A stretch of DNA of 64,000 bases, taken from Streptomyces aurantiogriseus (GTDB lineage: Bacteria; Actinomycetota; Actinomycetes; Streptomycetales; Streptomycetaceae). Where the stretch lies: assembly GCF_014649375.1 (NCBI RefSeq), contig NZ_BMSX01000011.1, forward strand, positions 124,001-188,000, read 5' to 3'. Under the pieces are notes generated by a model. That model searched no databases and was not told where the DNA came from. It was given only the letters and a program-made list of their open reading frames with translations. Both the position numbers and the translations under genes were made by a program. Shown here in pieces: positions 7,579 through 15,755 of the stretch (position 1 is the stretch's first letter; each line of letters opens with the position of its first letter).

Positions 7579-7725
7579 TCGGGGGGCCGAGGCGCGGATC
7601 CCCGTGGCCGGGCTGCCGGATACGGCCGGACCGGTCCGCTGTCGGTCTGCCGACCGGGACTCGCCGGGCCGGCGGGCGGATCCCCACGTCACTCCCGCGT
7701 CCCGCCCCCGCCCGAGCGCCCCGGA

Positions 7726-8295
7726 TCAGCGCAGGCCCGCGGCGTCGAGCAGAGTCGTCACCGTCGGCACGATCAGCCCGCTCAGGTCGTCCGCGCGGAT
7801 GCCGGCCCGGGCGCTCGCCCCGTCGAAGAGCAGGGTCAGCCGGCGGGCCAGCAGGGTGGGATCGTCGGCCCCGCCGCGTTCCGCCTCGGCGCGGAAGAAC
7901 TCCGTCAGCTCGCCCTTGACCCGCCGCGCGACCCTGCTCGCCGGGTGGTCGACATCCTTGAGCTCGACCTGGACGGCGAGGTACGGGCAGCCGTGGTACT
8001 CCGGCAGGGCCGCCTGCGCCTCCACGCGCTCGAAGACGTGCAGGATGCGCTCGCGCGCGGGCCGCCCGTCGTCGGCGGCCGGGAACAGCAGGGTGGTGAA
8101 AGCCGAGGCGCGGCGCTCCAGGCTCGCCGCCAGCAGCTCGTCCTTGCTCTCGAAGAGCTGGTACATCGAGCGCTTGGACACCCCGGCCGCCTTGCACAGC
8201 GCCTCGACGCCGATCCCGACGCCTTCGGCGTAGGCCAGGGTGGCGGCCGCCTCCAGCAGCCGGTCACGGGAACCGGTCTTCGCGTCGGCGCTCAT
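7726..8295 (-). CDS. TetR-family transcriptional regulator
   Basis: 189 residues. The N-terminal HTH (about 10-57) contains LLEAAATLAYAEGVGIGVEALCKAAGVSKRSMYQLFESKDEL split across helices 1-4, the standard TetR arrangement. The C-terminal ligand domain is helical (GCPYLAVQVELKDVDHPASR, ELTEFFRAEAERGG) and resembles regulators of the AcrR/YxaF group. It is divergent from the GH43 gene (177 bp between starts), with operator-like repeats in between, so it may control itself and the neighbour. The ligand is unknown. Confidence 0.9.
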   Translation of the reverse strand: MSADAKTGSRDRLLEAAATLAYAEGVGIGVEALCKAAGVSKRSMYQLFESKDELLAASLERRASAFTTLLFPAADDGRPARERILHVFERVEAQAALPEYHGCPYLAVQVELKDVDHPASRVARRVKGELTEFFRAEAERGGADDPTLLARRLTLLFDGASARAGIRADDLSGLIVPTVTTLLDAAGLR

Positions 8296-8425
8296 GGAGA
8301 GAGGCCGACCCCGTCGCGCACCCGACGAAAACCGACCGGTTTACGCACCGGGCGCGTCACCGGGTCAACCGGAGCCTCCTCGTCCAAACCATTGACGGAG
8401 GCATGCCCGACCCCTATGTTTCGGC

Positions 8426-8454
8426 CGAAGTTACGAACTACGTTCGAAATTACG
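8426..8454. promoter_or_regulatory. Operator-like repeats between TetR and the GH43 genes
   Basis: A palindrome CGAAC-N3-GTTCG (8434-8446) is flanked by two direct repeats, CGAAGTTACG (8426-8435) and CGAAATTACG (8445-8454), 19 bp apart. It sits 20-45 bp upstream of the GH43 start in an AT-richer stretch, the position expected for an operator over the promoter. Either the divergent TetR protein or a distant sugar repressor could bind. Confidence 0.5.
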
Positions 8455-8472
8455 GACAAGGGACGGTCCTGT

Positions 8473-9990
8473 ATGCCTCGGATGTTTCCTCGGCGCGCCC
8501 GCGCGCGGACGGCACGCCGCAGACCCCTGCTGGTCTGTGTGCTCGCGCTCCTCGTCGCCCTCGTCGCGGCGACCCAGCCGGTGTCCGCGGCGGACGGCCG
8601 CCCGTACACCAACCCGCTGAAGTCGTTCAAGGGTGCCGACCCCTGGCTCCAGTATCACGACGGCAATTACTACCTGATCACCACGACGTTCACCGGCATC
8701 CTCGGCATCCGCAAGTCACCGACCCTGGCGGGCCTCGCCACCGCGCCCAATGTGCAGGTGTGGTCGGACACCACGTCGACGCGCAACACCAACTTCTGGG
8801 CGCCGGAGATGCACCTCTTCAACGGCCACTGGTACGTGTACTACTCGGCCGGGCAGAGCGGCGTCGCCTGCTGCGACTCGCAGCGCACGCACGTACTGGA
8901 GAGCGCCGGCACCGACCCGATGGGGCCCTACACCTACAAGGGTTCCCTCACCGGATCGAACCTCACGCCGGGCGGCTGGCTGATCGACGCGAGTGTGCTG
9001 CAGGCCGACAACAAGCTGTACCTGGTGGGCAGCGGCTTCATCAACGGAAGTACGCAGAGCCTGGTCATCGCGCCGCTGAGCAATCCGTACACGCTGGCCG
9101 ACAGCACCTTCACCATCATCTCCAGCCCCACGCTGAGCTGGGAGAGGTCCGGGTCACCCGTCAACGAGGGCCCCGAGCCGCTGTACCACAACGGCCGCAC
9201 CTTCCTGACGTACTCCGCGAGCTCCTGCCAGACCGCCGACTACAAGCTGGGACAGCTGGAGTTGACCGGCTCCGACCCGCTGAACCCGGCGTCCTGGACC
9301 AAGAAGCAGACACCGGTCTTCCAGCGCAGTGACGCGAACGGCGTGTACGGCCCCGGCCACAACGGCTTCTTCACCTCGCCGGACGGCACCGAGAACTGGA
9401 TCGTCTACCACGCCAACTCCTCGGCGAGCGGCGGCTGCGGCAACGGACGGACCACCCGCGCCCAGGAGTTCACCTGGAACGCCGACGGCACCCCGAACTT
9501 CGGCGCCCCCGTCGCCCTCGGCACCACGCTCCCCGGCCCGTCCGGCGAGACGGCCGCGACGCCGGCGTCGTACACCCTCGTCAACCGCAACAGCGGCAAG
9601 TGCCTCGACGTGAACGGTGGCAACACCGCCGACGGCACCAACATCTTCCAGTGGACCTGCAACGGCGGGGCCAACCAGAAGTGGAAGGTCGAGGACCTCG
9701 GCGACGACACCAACCGTCTGGTCAACGTCGCCACCGGCAAGGTGATGGACACCGCCGACTGCTCCGCCGCCGACGGCGCGGACCTCCGCCAGTGGTCGTG
9801 GCTCAACAACAAGTGCCAGCGCTACCGCCTGGTCTTCACCGCGAGCGGCGACCACGTCCGGATCGTGAACGAGTCCACCGGCAAGGTCGCCGACGTGGCC
9901 GACTGCGGCACCGCGAACGGCACCGACGTACGGCAGTGGGCCTGGCTGAACAACACCTGCCAGCAGTGGAAGCTCGTCCCCACGGCCTGA
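8473..9990 (+). CDS. Secreted GH43 arabinofuranosidase/arabinanase with CBM13 (ricin-type) domain
   Basis: 505 residues. Arg-rich Sec signal peptide with hydrophobic core (LLVCVLALLVALVAA), cleavage near VSA-A. The GH43 five-blade propeller spans about 40-360, with the general base D56 (KGADPW), WLIDASVL holding the second Asp, and the acid Glu in NEGPEP. A C-terminal ricin B-like CBM13 (about 370-505) shows QxW repeats (IFQWTC, LRQWSW, VRQWAW). Likely releases L-arabinose from arabinan or arabinoxylan outside the cell. The start at 8473 follows AAGGGACGG; a second ATG lies three codons later. A second GH43 gene follows after 28 bp, so the two form an operon. Confidence 0.9.
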   Translation: MPRMFPRRARARTARRRPLLVCVLALLVALVAATQPVSAADGRPYTNPLKSFKGADPWLQYHDGNYYLITTTFTGILGIRKSPTLAGLATAPNVQVWSDTTSTRNTNFWAPEMHLFNGHWYVYYSAGQSGVACCDSQRTHVLESAGTDPMGPYTYKGSLTGSNLTPGGWLIDASVLQADNKLYLVGSGFINGSTQSLVIAPLSNPYTLADSTFTIISSPTLSWERSGSPVNEGPEPLYHNGRTFLTYSASSCQTADYKLGQLELTGSDPLNPASWTKKQTPVFQRSDANGVYGPGHNGFFTSPDGTENWIVYHANSSASGGCGNGRTTRAQEFTWNADGTPNFGAPVALGTTLPGPSGETAATPASYTLVNRNSGKCLDVNGGNTADGTNIFQWTCNGGANQKWKVEDLGDDTNRLVNVATGKVMDTADCSAADGADLRQWSWLNNKCQRYRLVFTASGDHVRIVNESTGKVADVADCGTANGTDVRQWAWLNNTCQQWKLVPTA

Positions 9991-10018
9991 TCACCCCCCT
10001 CTGATCTGGAGAACCCCC

Positions 10019-11467
10019 TTGAGACGCATAGCCGTACGGCTGCTCATGGCCGTCCTCGTGGGCCTGGCGGCCTGCCTCGCCGGGCCGGCCCCCGCCGCCC
10101 AGGCCGCCGTACCCGACTCCCCCGCCGTGACCTACACCAACCCCGTCGCCGAGAAGCGCGCCGACCCGCACATCTTCAAACACACCGACGGCTACTACTA
10201 CTTCACCGCCACGGTCCCCGAGTACGACCGCATCGTGCTGCGCCGGGCGACGACCATCCAGGGCCTGTCGACGGCCCAGGAGGTCACCATCTGGACCAAG
10301 CACACCAGCGGGGTCATGGGCGCCCACATCTGGGCGCCGGAGATCCACTTCATCGACGGCAAGTGGTACGTGTACTTCGCGGCCGGCGCCACCAACGACA
10401 TCTGGGCGATCCGCATGTACGTCCTGGAGGGCACCGGCAGCAACCCGCTCACCGCGACCTGGACCGAGAAGGGCCAGATCAAGACCACGTGGGAGTCCTT
10501 CTCCCTCGACGCCACCACCTTCGTCGTGAACGGCGTGCGCTACCTCGCCTGGGCGCAGCGCAACCCGGCCGAGGACAACAACACCAGCCTGTTCCTCGCG
10601 AAGATGGCCAACCCCTGGACGATCACCGGGACTCCGGCGGAGCTCTCGCAGCCGACGCTGTCCTGGGAGACGATCGGCTTCAAGGTCAACGAGGGTCCGG
10701 CCGTCATCCAGCACGGCGGCAAGGTCTTCATGACCTACTCGGCGAGCGCGACCGACGCCAACTACTGCCTGGGCATGCTGACCGCCTCCGCGAGCGCCGA
10801 TCTCACCAACCCCGCGTCCTGGTCGAAGAGTTCGCAGCCCGTGTTCAAGTCCAGTGACGCGACCTCGCAGTACGGCCCCGGCCACAACTCCTTCACCGTC
10901 TCCGAGGACGGCAGGTCCGACATCCTCGTCTACCACGACCGCAGCTACAAGGACATCTCCGGCGACCCGCTGAACGACCCCAACCGCCGCACCCGCGTGC
11001 AGAAGCTGTACTGGAAGGCCGACGGCACGCCCGACTTCGGCATCCCGGTCGCGGACGGTGTCACCCCGCAGCGGTTCTCCTCGTACAACTTCGCCGACCG
11101 TTTCATCCGGCACTGGGAGTACCGGGCCCGGGTCGAGGCGAACGTGAGCCCGCTCGCGGACTCGCAGTTCCGGGTGGTTCCCGGTCTGGCGGGCAGCGGG
11201 ACGGTGTCGCTGGAGTCGGCCAACTTCCCCGGCTACTACCTGCGGCACAAGAACTTCGAGGTGCGGCTGGAGAAGAACGACGGCACGGCGCAGTTCGCGT
11301 CCGACGCGACGTTCTCCAGGCGGGCGGGCCTGGCCGACTCCGCCGGGGTCTCGTACGAGTCGTACAACTTCCCGGGCCGTTACATCCGGCACTACAACTA
11401 CCTGCTGTACGTGCAGGCGTTGAGCACGGCGACGGACCGGGCGGACGCGACGTACTACGCCCAGTGA
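10019..11467 (+). CDS. Secreted GH43 exo-arabinofuranosidase with AbfB (CBM42) domain
   Basis: 482 residues. Signal peptide ends at AQA-A (about 30). The GH43 domain has base D49 (KRADPH), SLDATTFVVNG and acid Glu in KVNEGPAV. From about residue 335 a CBM42/AbfB beta-trefoil follows (FSSYNFADRFIRHW, LESANFPGYYLRHKNF, YESYNFPGRYIRHYNY), which binds arabinofuranose side chains. The GH43-plus-CBM42 layout matches the characterised exo-1,5-alpha-L-arabinofuranosidase type of streptomycetes. The start is TTG at 10019, preceded by GGAG eight bases upstream; no ATG or GTG is near the signal peptide. A strong terminator follows. Confidence 0.92.
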   Translation: MRRIAVRLLMAVLVGLAACLAGPAPAAQAAVPDSPAVTYTNPVAEKRADPHIFKHTDGYYYFTATVPEYDRIVLRRATTIQGLSTAQEVTIWTKHTSGVMGAHIWAPEIHFIDGKWYVYFAAGATNDIWAIRMYVLEGTGSNPLTATWTEKGQIKTTWESFSLDATTFVVNGVRYLAWAQRNPAEDNNTSLFLAKMANPWTITGTPAELSQPTLSWETIGFKVNEGPAVIQHGGKVFMTYSASATDANYCLGMLTASASADLTNPASWSKSSQPVFKSSDATSQYGPGHNSFTVSEDGRSDILVYHDRSYKDISGDPLNDPNRRTRVQKLYWKADGTPDFGIPVADGVTPQRFSSYNFADRFIRHWEYRARVEANVSPLADSQFRVVPGLAGSGTVSLESANFPGYYLRHKNFEVRLEKNDGTAQFASDATFSRRAGLADSAGVSYESYNFPGRYIRHYNYLLYVQALSTATDRADATYYAQ

Positions 11468-11496
11468 CACGCCCCCACTGACCCACGGGATCCGGT

Positions 11497-11534
11497 GGCG
11501 CCCCCGGCCGGCAGAAGTGCCGGCCGGGGGCGCC
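11497..11534 (+). terminator. Hairpin terminator after the GH43 operon
   Basis: A perfect 17-bp stem (GGCGCCCCCGGCCGGCA with its complement) around a GAAG loop, 30 bp after the GH43/CBM42 stop. There is no U-run, as usual for actinobacteria. Confidence 0.85.
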
Positions 11535-11609
11535 TCGTCGTTCCCCGTTATTCCTCCTGCGGCCCGGGCACCCGAAGAGTGTCCGTGTCGGGCCCCGGGA
11601 GGAGGGACA

Positions 11610-11912
11610 GTGACGACAGACCGGCTCTCCGACGACGAGCGGCGCATCCTGGCGGAGATGGAGCGCGCCCTGCGCCGCGACCGCCGCCTCGACAGGCGGC
11701 TGCGCACCCTGCGATGGCACCCCAGCCTCTCCGGGGTGGCGTCCTGGGCACCCCGCCCGTGGACCGTGGCGCTCCTGCTCGCCGTGTCCGTCGGCCTGAC
11801 GGTGGCCGGCATCATCACCTCGGCCCCGGTCGTGATCTGGGCGTTCGCCGCGGTCTGGCCCCCGACGCTGTACGCGGCGTTCCGGTTGCTGTGCCGCTGG
11901 ACGGAGCCCTGA
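11610..11912 (+). CDS. DUF3040 small membrane protein
   Basis: 100 residues. Starts with the DUF3040 signature LSDDERRILAEMERALRRD, then two hydrophobic helices (WTVALLLAVSVGLTVAGI and VIWAFAAVWPPTLYAAF). DUF3040 proteins are short actinobacterial membrane proteins of unknown function. GTG 11610 is preceded by GGAGGGAC, which fixes the start. Single gene between two terminators. Confidence 0.85.
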   Translation: MTTDRLSDDERRILAEMERALRRDRRLDRRLRTLRWHPSLSGVASWAPRPWTVALLLAVSVGLTVAGIITSAPVVIWAFAAVWPPTLYAAFRLLCRWTEP

Positions 11913-11980
11913 CCTGGCGCCCGGTCCGCCCCGACCAGAACGCGAACGCGTAGTGCCGGCCGGCAGCGCCTGGTGCGTTG

Positions 11981-12010
11981 AGCGGGGCCGTCCCTCGGGA
12001 CGGCCCCGCT
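11981..12010. terminator. Bidirectional hairpin terminator
   Basis: Perfect 14-bp stem (AGCGGGGCCGTCCC and its complement) with a 2-nt centre, between the convergent DUF3040 gene and the HAD phosphatase gene. Confidence 0.85.
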
Positions 12011-12022
12011 CTCTGCGTTCCG

Positions 12023-12093
12023 CTCAGTGCCGTTTCGGTCGATCTCAGTGCCGTTCGGTCGATCTCAGTGCCGCTCAGTGCCGTTCGGTGGAT
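12023..12093. repeat. 20-bp tandem repeats across the 3' end of the HAD gene
   Basis: Units of CTCAGTGCCGTTCGGTCGAT: 12023-12043 (one extra T), 12044-12063, a truncated 10-bp unit 12064-12073, and 12074-12093. The last unit encodes the C-terminal RSTERH and stop of the HAD protein, and every CTCAGTG carries an antisense TGA. Replication slippage here would only add or remove downstream copies. Confidence 0.85.
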
Positions 12094-12662
12094 CGAAAGG
12101 CCGTCGCGATCGCCCGCTCGTCCGCCAGGACGCGCTGCCTGGGCCCGCCGGTCAGCAGCCCGCGGACGGCGGTGAGCAGGTCGGGGGCCATGTGGTCCGC
12201 CGCGGCCGTCTCCTCGGTGCGGGTGCCCGGGGTGGGGAGGAGGATGCCGTGGGCGCCGGCGCGGTGGGCGGCCTCGGCGGTGTCGCCGGTGGCGGCGATC
12301 ACGGCGATCCGCTCGGGCGGGGTGCAGACCCGGCCGGCCGCCCACAGCACCAGGCCGGGCCGCGGCGCACGGCAGTGGCAGCCGTCGTCGGGGGCGTGCC
12401 GGCAGACCGCCCAGACGTCGAAGGGGCCGAGCAGGTCGTCGATCCGCTCGTCCACGCGGCGTAGATCGGCCTGGGAGAGCAGTCCGCGGGCGACGCCCGG
12501 CTGGCGGGTGACGACGCCGGTGCGCAGGCCGTGCGCCCGCAGCAGGGCGAGCGCCTCGCGGGCGCCGGGGAGGGGGCGGACCCGGTCGGGGTCGGCGTTG
12601 TCGGGGACGTCCTCGACGAGGGTGCCGTCGCGGTCGAGGAGCACGAGGCGGACGGGGTTCAC
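12075..12662 (-). CDS. HAD-family histidinol-phosphatase / GmhB-like phosphatase
   Basis: 195 residues. Motif I DRDGTLVED (nucleophile and acid Asp) and motif II TGVVTRQPGVARG are present. The zinc-loop segment CRHAPDDGCHCRAPRPG is typical of D,D-heptose 1,7-bisphosphate phosphatases (GmhB). The last motif, VIAATGDTAEAAHRAG, replaces the usual GDxxxD with a single Asp. GTG 12662 overlaps the upstream glycosyltransferase stop by 4 bp, so the pair is co-translated, probably for a sugar-nucleotide or cell-surface glycan. The substrate is not decidable from sequence. Confidence 0.85.
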   Translation of the reverse strand: MNPVRLVLLDRDGTLVEDVPDNADPDRVRPLPGAREALALLRAHGLRTGVVTRQPGVARGLLSQADLRRVDERIDDLLGPFDVWAVCRHAPDDGCHCRAPRPGLVLWAAGRVCTPPERIAVIAATGDTAEAAHRAGAHGILLPTPGTRTEETAAADHMAPDLLTAVRGLLTGGPRQRVLADERAIATAFRSTERH

Positions 12663-13663
12663 GGGCCCACCTCCTGCCAGGGCGCGGCGTGCCGGTGGCG
12701 CCAGGTGCCGCTCAGCCGGTGCCAGGTGGCCGTGGGCGGGATGAGGACGCTGGTGGCGAGCAGGGTGGTCACCTCGTCACGGGTGCGCGGGCCGGGCGCG
12801 ATGCGCGCCCACGCGAACTCGCCGGTGCCCAGCGCCCAGCCGAGCGCGGCGGCCGTGGCGGCCCGGCGGCGGCCGGCCGCGGCGAGCGTGCCGGCGGCCA
12901 GGCCCGCCGCGGTGGTGGCGGCGTGGGCGCGCAGCCGGCTGCGCGGCGCGAACACCCGGTGCCGCCAGCCGGGTCCGTGCAGCCGCCGCATGAGGGCGTC
13001 GTCGGCGTTGCCCCGCTCGGCGCGCAGCGACACCCAGCGGTCGGCGGGCGGGACCGGGCAGCGGGTGGTGCGCTGCCCCTGCCGGATGCGCCAGCCGGCG
13101 TCCAGCAGGCGCAGGGCGAGGTCGGTGTCCTCGCGGAAGGTGTGCCGGAAACGTTCGTCGAAGCCGCCGACCTGTTTGAGGGCCTCGGTGCGGTAGGCCA
13201 TGTCGGCGGTGATCCAGCGGGCCCGCGCGAGGGCCGCGGTGGTGCGCTCCCAGTCGGTGGGGCGGCGCCTGCCCGGCAGGGGTACGGCCAGCACGCCCTG
13301 GACGCCCGCGGTGTCGAAGGTGGCGTCCGCCAGGTCCTCGGTGAGCTGCTCGCCCCAGTGGGGGCCGACCTGGACCTCCTCGTCGAGGAAGGCGACCCAC
13401 GGCGAACTGGCCGCGCGCAGGCCGCTGTTGCGGGCGGCGGCGGGCCCGCGGCCGGCACCGTGCAGGACGGTGGTGCGCTCGCGCAGGTCGCCGAGGACGC
13501 TCAACGGGTGGTCCAGCGCGCCGGGTTCGGGATCGGTCCGGTCGTCGACGAGGACGATCCCGGCCGGCTTCGGCCCCTTGGCGGCGGCGAGCGCGGCAAG
13601 GCAGTCGGCGAGCGTGTCCCGCACGAGGGTCGGGATCACGACGGTGTAGGCGGTCACGAGCAT
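12659..13663 (-). CDS. GT2-family glycosyltransferase
   Basis: 334 residues. GT-A fold: YTVVIPTLVRDTLADCLAAL, then VLVDDRTD, RGPAAARNSGLRAA, WVAFLDEEVQVG (in place of a DxD) and GGFDERFRHTFREDTDLALRL (the ED acceptor motif). The C-terminal 100 residues carry Ala-rich, possibly membrane-associated helices. Start ATG 13663 gives a protein beginning MLVTAYTVVIPT; an upstream ATG at 13705 adds 14 atypical residues. Translationally coupled to the HAD phosphatase. Confidence 0.85.
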   Translation of the reverse strand: MLVTAYTVVIPTLVRDTLADCLAALAAAKGPKPAGIVLVDDRTDPEPGALDHPLSVLGDLRERTTVLHGAGRGPAAARNSGLRAASSPWVAFLDEEVQVGPHWGEQLTEDLADATFDTAGVQGVLAVPLPGRRRPTDWERTTAALARARWITADMAYRTEALKQVGGFDERFRHTFREDTDLALRLLDAGWRIRQGQRTTRCPVPPADRWVSLRAERGNADDALMRRLHGPGWRHRVFAPRSRLRAHAATTAAGLAAGTLAAAGRRRAATAAALGWALGTGEFAWARIAPGPRTRDEVTTLLATSVLIPPTATWHRLSGTWRHRHAAPWQEVGP

Positions 13664-13768
13664 CCGGGTGCCAGCTGACAACAAACTCAAACACGCAGCA
13701 CGCATCGGAGCAGGTCAGCCGCTATAAGTGCTGTGTATAGCCCCGGCCTGCCTTCTCTGATCAAGAAG

Positions 13769-13966
13769 ATGAGGAAACCGGGGATCTCGTTCCGCACGGC
13801 GGGCATCGGCGCGGCCGCCGCCTGCCTCTCCCCGGCCCTCACCGACTGCGGCAGCCCCGACACCACCGCACCGGGCACCGTCCACGCGGAGCCCGCGACC
13901 ACCGCGCAGACGGCCCGCTTCGGCACCGTCGACTGCCGCAGGGCGAACGGAACGAAGTCGGAGTGA
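13769..13966 (+). CDS. Possible small secreted or lipoprotein remnant
   Basis: 65 residues. MRKPGISFRTAGIGAAAACL resembles a signal peptide and ALTDCGS an imperfect lipobox (Asp at -1 is unusual). The body is short and Thr/Ala-rich, with no recognisable domain. The SD is weak. It lies in the 574-bp interval between the GT2 start and the SRPBCC gene, and may be the stub of a degraded lipoprotein gene. Confidence 0.3.
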   Translation: MRKPGISFRTAGIGAAAACLSPALTDCGSPDTTAPGTVHAEPATTAQTARFGTVDCRRANGTKSE

Positions 13967-14132
13967 ATGGGGGCACCCCTCTGCGGGAGCATCGCGCTCA
14001 CCTTCGCCGCGGGCCCGGGCGAGAACTCGGCTCGCCGGCCGCCGGCCCACCCCATGCGCCCGCCCCAGAGCCGTACGAACGAGACGGTGCACGAGATCTG
14101 CCGCGGATCCCCGGCACCGCGGGCACAAGACA

Positions 14133-14146
14133 GAGAAACGTTTCTC
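14133..14146. promoter_or_regulatory. Perfect palindrome of LacI-operator type
   Basis: GAGAAACGTTTCTC, a 14-bp perfect palindrome with the central CG typical of LacI-family operators. It lies 92 bp upstream of the SRPBCC gene. No LacI gene is visible in the window. Confidence 0.5.
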
Positions 14147-14237
14147 GTACGATTTCGCCCCGACCTGCGGCTGGGCCGACCGTGTGAGTGGTCGGGGAAC
14201 CCACCGGCGGGCCGCCCGGACTCCTTACGATCACTAC

Positions 14238-14678
14238 GTGGTCACCTTCCAGTTCGAACGCACCGCACCGCTCACCCTCGACGAAGCCTGGCGCCGGCTC
14301 ACCGAGTGGCCCCGGCACGGGGACGTGGTGCCGCTGACCCGCGTCACCGTGGTCACGCCCGGCCCGACCCGTGAGGGCACGGTGTTCGTGGCCCGGTCCG
14401 GGATCGGCCCGTTCGCGGTCGACGACCGCATGGAGGTCACCGTCTGGTGCCCGCCCACCGGGGACGAGCCGGGCCTGTGCCGGCTGGAGAAACGCGGCCG
14501 GACGGTCCGCGGCTGGGCCGAGATCGAGGTACGGCCCGGTCCGGGCGGGCGGGCCCGTGTGGTCTGGCGCGAGGAGCTGCGACCGCGCCTTCTGCCGTCC
14601 CTGTGCGACCCGTTGCTGGGGGCCTCGGCCCGGGTGGTGTTCGGGCGGGCGGCCAACCGCCTGCTGCGCCGCCCGTGA
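14238..14678 (+). CDS. SRPBCC / polyketide cyclase-like protein
   Basis: 146 residues. The START-like SRPBCC pattern begins at VTFQFERTAPLTLDEAWRRL, then GDVVPLTRVTVV, GTVFVARSGIGPF, MEVTVW, ARVVWREEL and a terminal helix LLGASARVVFGRAANRLL. Such proteins bind hydrophobic ligands or act as cyclases/dehydratases; no specific activity is indicated. A -10-like TACGAT (14226-14231) ends seven bases before GTG 14238 and no SD is present, so the mRNA may be leaderless. Confidence 0.8.
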   Translation: MVTFQFERTAPLTLDEAWRRLTEWPRHGDVVPLTRVTVVTPGPTREGTVFVARSGIGPFAVDDRMEVTVWCPPTGDEPGLCRLEKRGRTVRGWAEIEVRPGPGGRARVVWREELRPRLLPSLCDPLLGASARVVFGRAANRLLRRP

Positions 14679-14801
14679 CGCGCCCCGGCCGCCCTGGGGC
14701 CTGTCCGCGGATCATGCAGCGGACGCCGGGCCGGCACGCTGCCCTCCCCCACTCTCGGCTTCTACCCCCAGCTCGTCTTCGCTCGAGCGGGAGGCATCCC
14801 C

Positions 14802-14855
14802 GTGAGCTCGGGCATCCCCATGAGCGCGGGCACCCCCCATGAGCGCGGGCACCCC
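14802..14855. repeat. Tandem 18-19 bp extragenic repeat
   Basis: Three copies of ATGAGCGCGGGCACCCC-like sequence (14802-14819, 14820-14838, 14839-14855) after a CTCGAGCGGGAGG-type segment. Similar GC-rich elements are common in intergenic DNA of streptomycetes. It fills the gap between SRPBCC and the next gene. Confidence 0.75.
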
Positions 14856-14938
14856 ATCACCCCGACTCACCTGCGCTTATAAGGCTCCATCGCTTTCCTG
14901 CGACTCGATCCGCCGGACAGGCCCTGGCCCCCGACGGC

Positions 14939-15619
14939 TCACGGCGTGCCCGGCCCCGGCTCCTGGCCGCGGACGACGACCGGCTTGTCCTGACGGTCGC
15001 GGTCGCCGTCGCCGCGCGTGCTGAGGATCGTGTCGCAGATCTCGCGGAGCTTGTCCGTGGCCTGTTTGGAGAACAGGCCGCACAGCCCGGCGATGCCGCA
15101 GAAACCGTAGGGGTTGGCCGACCCGGCACCGGAACTCCCGGCGAACAGTCCGCCGCGCAGCAGCAGGTACACCAGCAGCGCCAGCGTCACCCCGATCGCG
15201 GCCCTGAGCAGGTACCACCACACCCAGCTGGAATACAGCCGCCGGTTGCCCACGTACGTCGCGAACGACGTGGCCGCGTGGACGAAGCTGCCCAGGCCGC
15301 TGCAGCAGATCACCCCGAGCAGCATCGCCGTGTCCCCGGTGAGCGTCCAGCCGCGCAGGCCCCACGGCGACCAGCGGGCCGTGGCCGTCACCTCCGCGCC
15401 CGGCCCGACGAGATCGAGCAGCACCGGCCACAGGCTCAGCAACGCGCCGCACAGCAGGACCACTTCCGCCAGCAGCAGCACGCCGAGCACCGCGATCCCC
15501 GGCACCGTAAGACGCCGCGCGCCGTCGCCGGCCTCGCCCCCACCGCCGCCGGCCTCGTCCGTGCCCCGCGACTCCCGTGTCTCGCTCAACCGCCCGCCCC
15601 GCTGTTCCCACCCGGACAC
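14939..15619 (-). CDS. Integral membrane protein of unknown function
   Basis: 226 residues. A charged Gly-rich N-terminus, then three to four hydrophobic segments: GIAVLGVLLLAEVVLLCGAL (about 41-60), LLGVICCSGLGSFVHA (about 100-115), and YLLRAAIGVTLALLVYLLL (about 136-154), followed by a Cys-containing loop (GFCGIAGLCGLFS) and a cytosolic tail. No family recognised. The start is uncertain: GTG 15619 has GAGGA directly abutting, and a TTG ten codons in is an alternative. It is divergent from the SIR2-STAND gene, 136 bp apart. Confidence 0.7.
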   Translation of the reverse strand: MSGWEQRGGRLSETRESRGTDEAGGGGGEAGDGARRLTVPGIAVLGVLLLAEVVLLCGALLSLWPVLLDLVGPGAEVTATARWSPWGLRGWTLTGDTAMLLGVICCSGLGSFVHAATSFATYVGNRRLYSSWVWWYLLRAAIGVTLALLVYLLLRGGLFAGSSGAGSANPYGFCGIAGLCGLFSKQATDKLREICDTILSTRGDGDRDRQDKPVVVRGQEPGPGTP

Positions 15620-15755
15620 TCCTCGCCGGCCCGGCCCGACGGACCACCTTGCCCGTCAAGCCCCTTCACCACAAGTCGCGTTGGCGACGACGGCGCTCCC
15701 GGAGGCCCCGGTAGACTCGGAAGACTCTCATCACGACACGTACGGGGGACGCTGG

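Noticed and set aside
12023..12093. Short repeats as a CRISPR array
   Set aside because: No spacers; units are directly adjacent and overlap a gene end.
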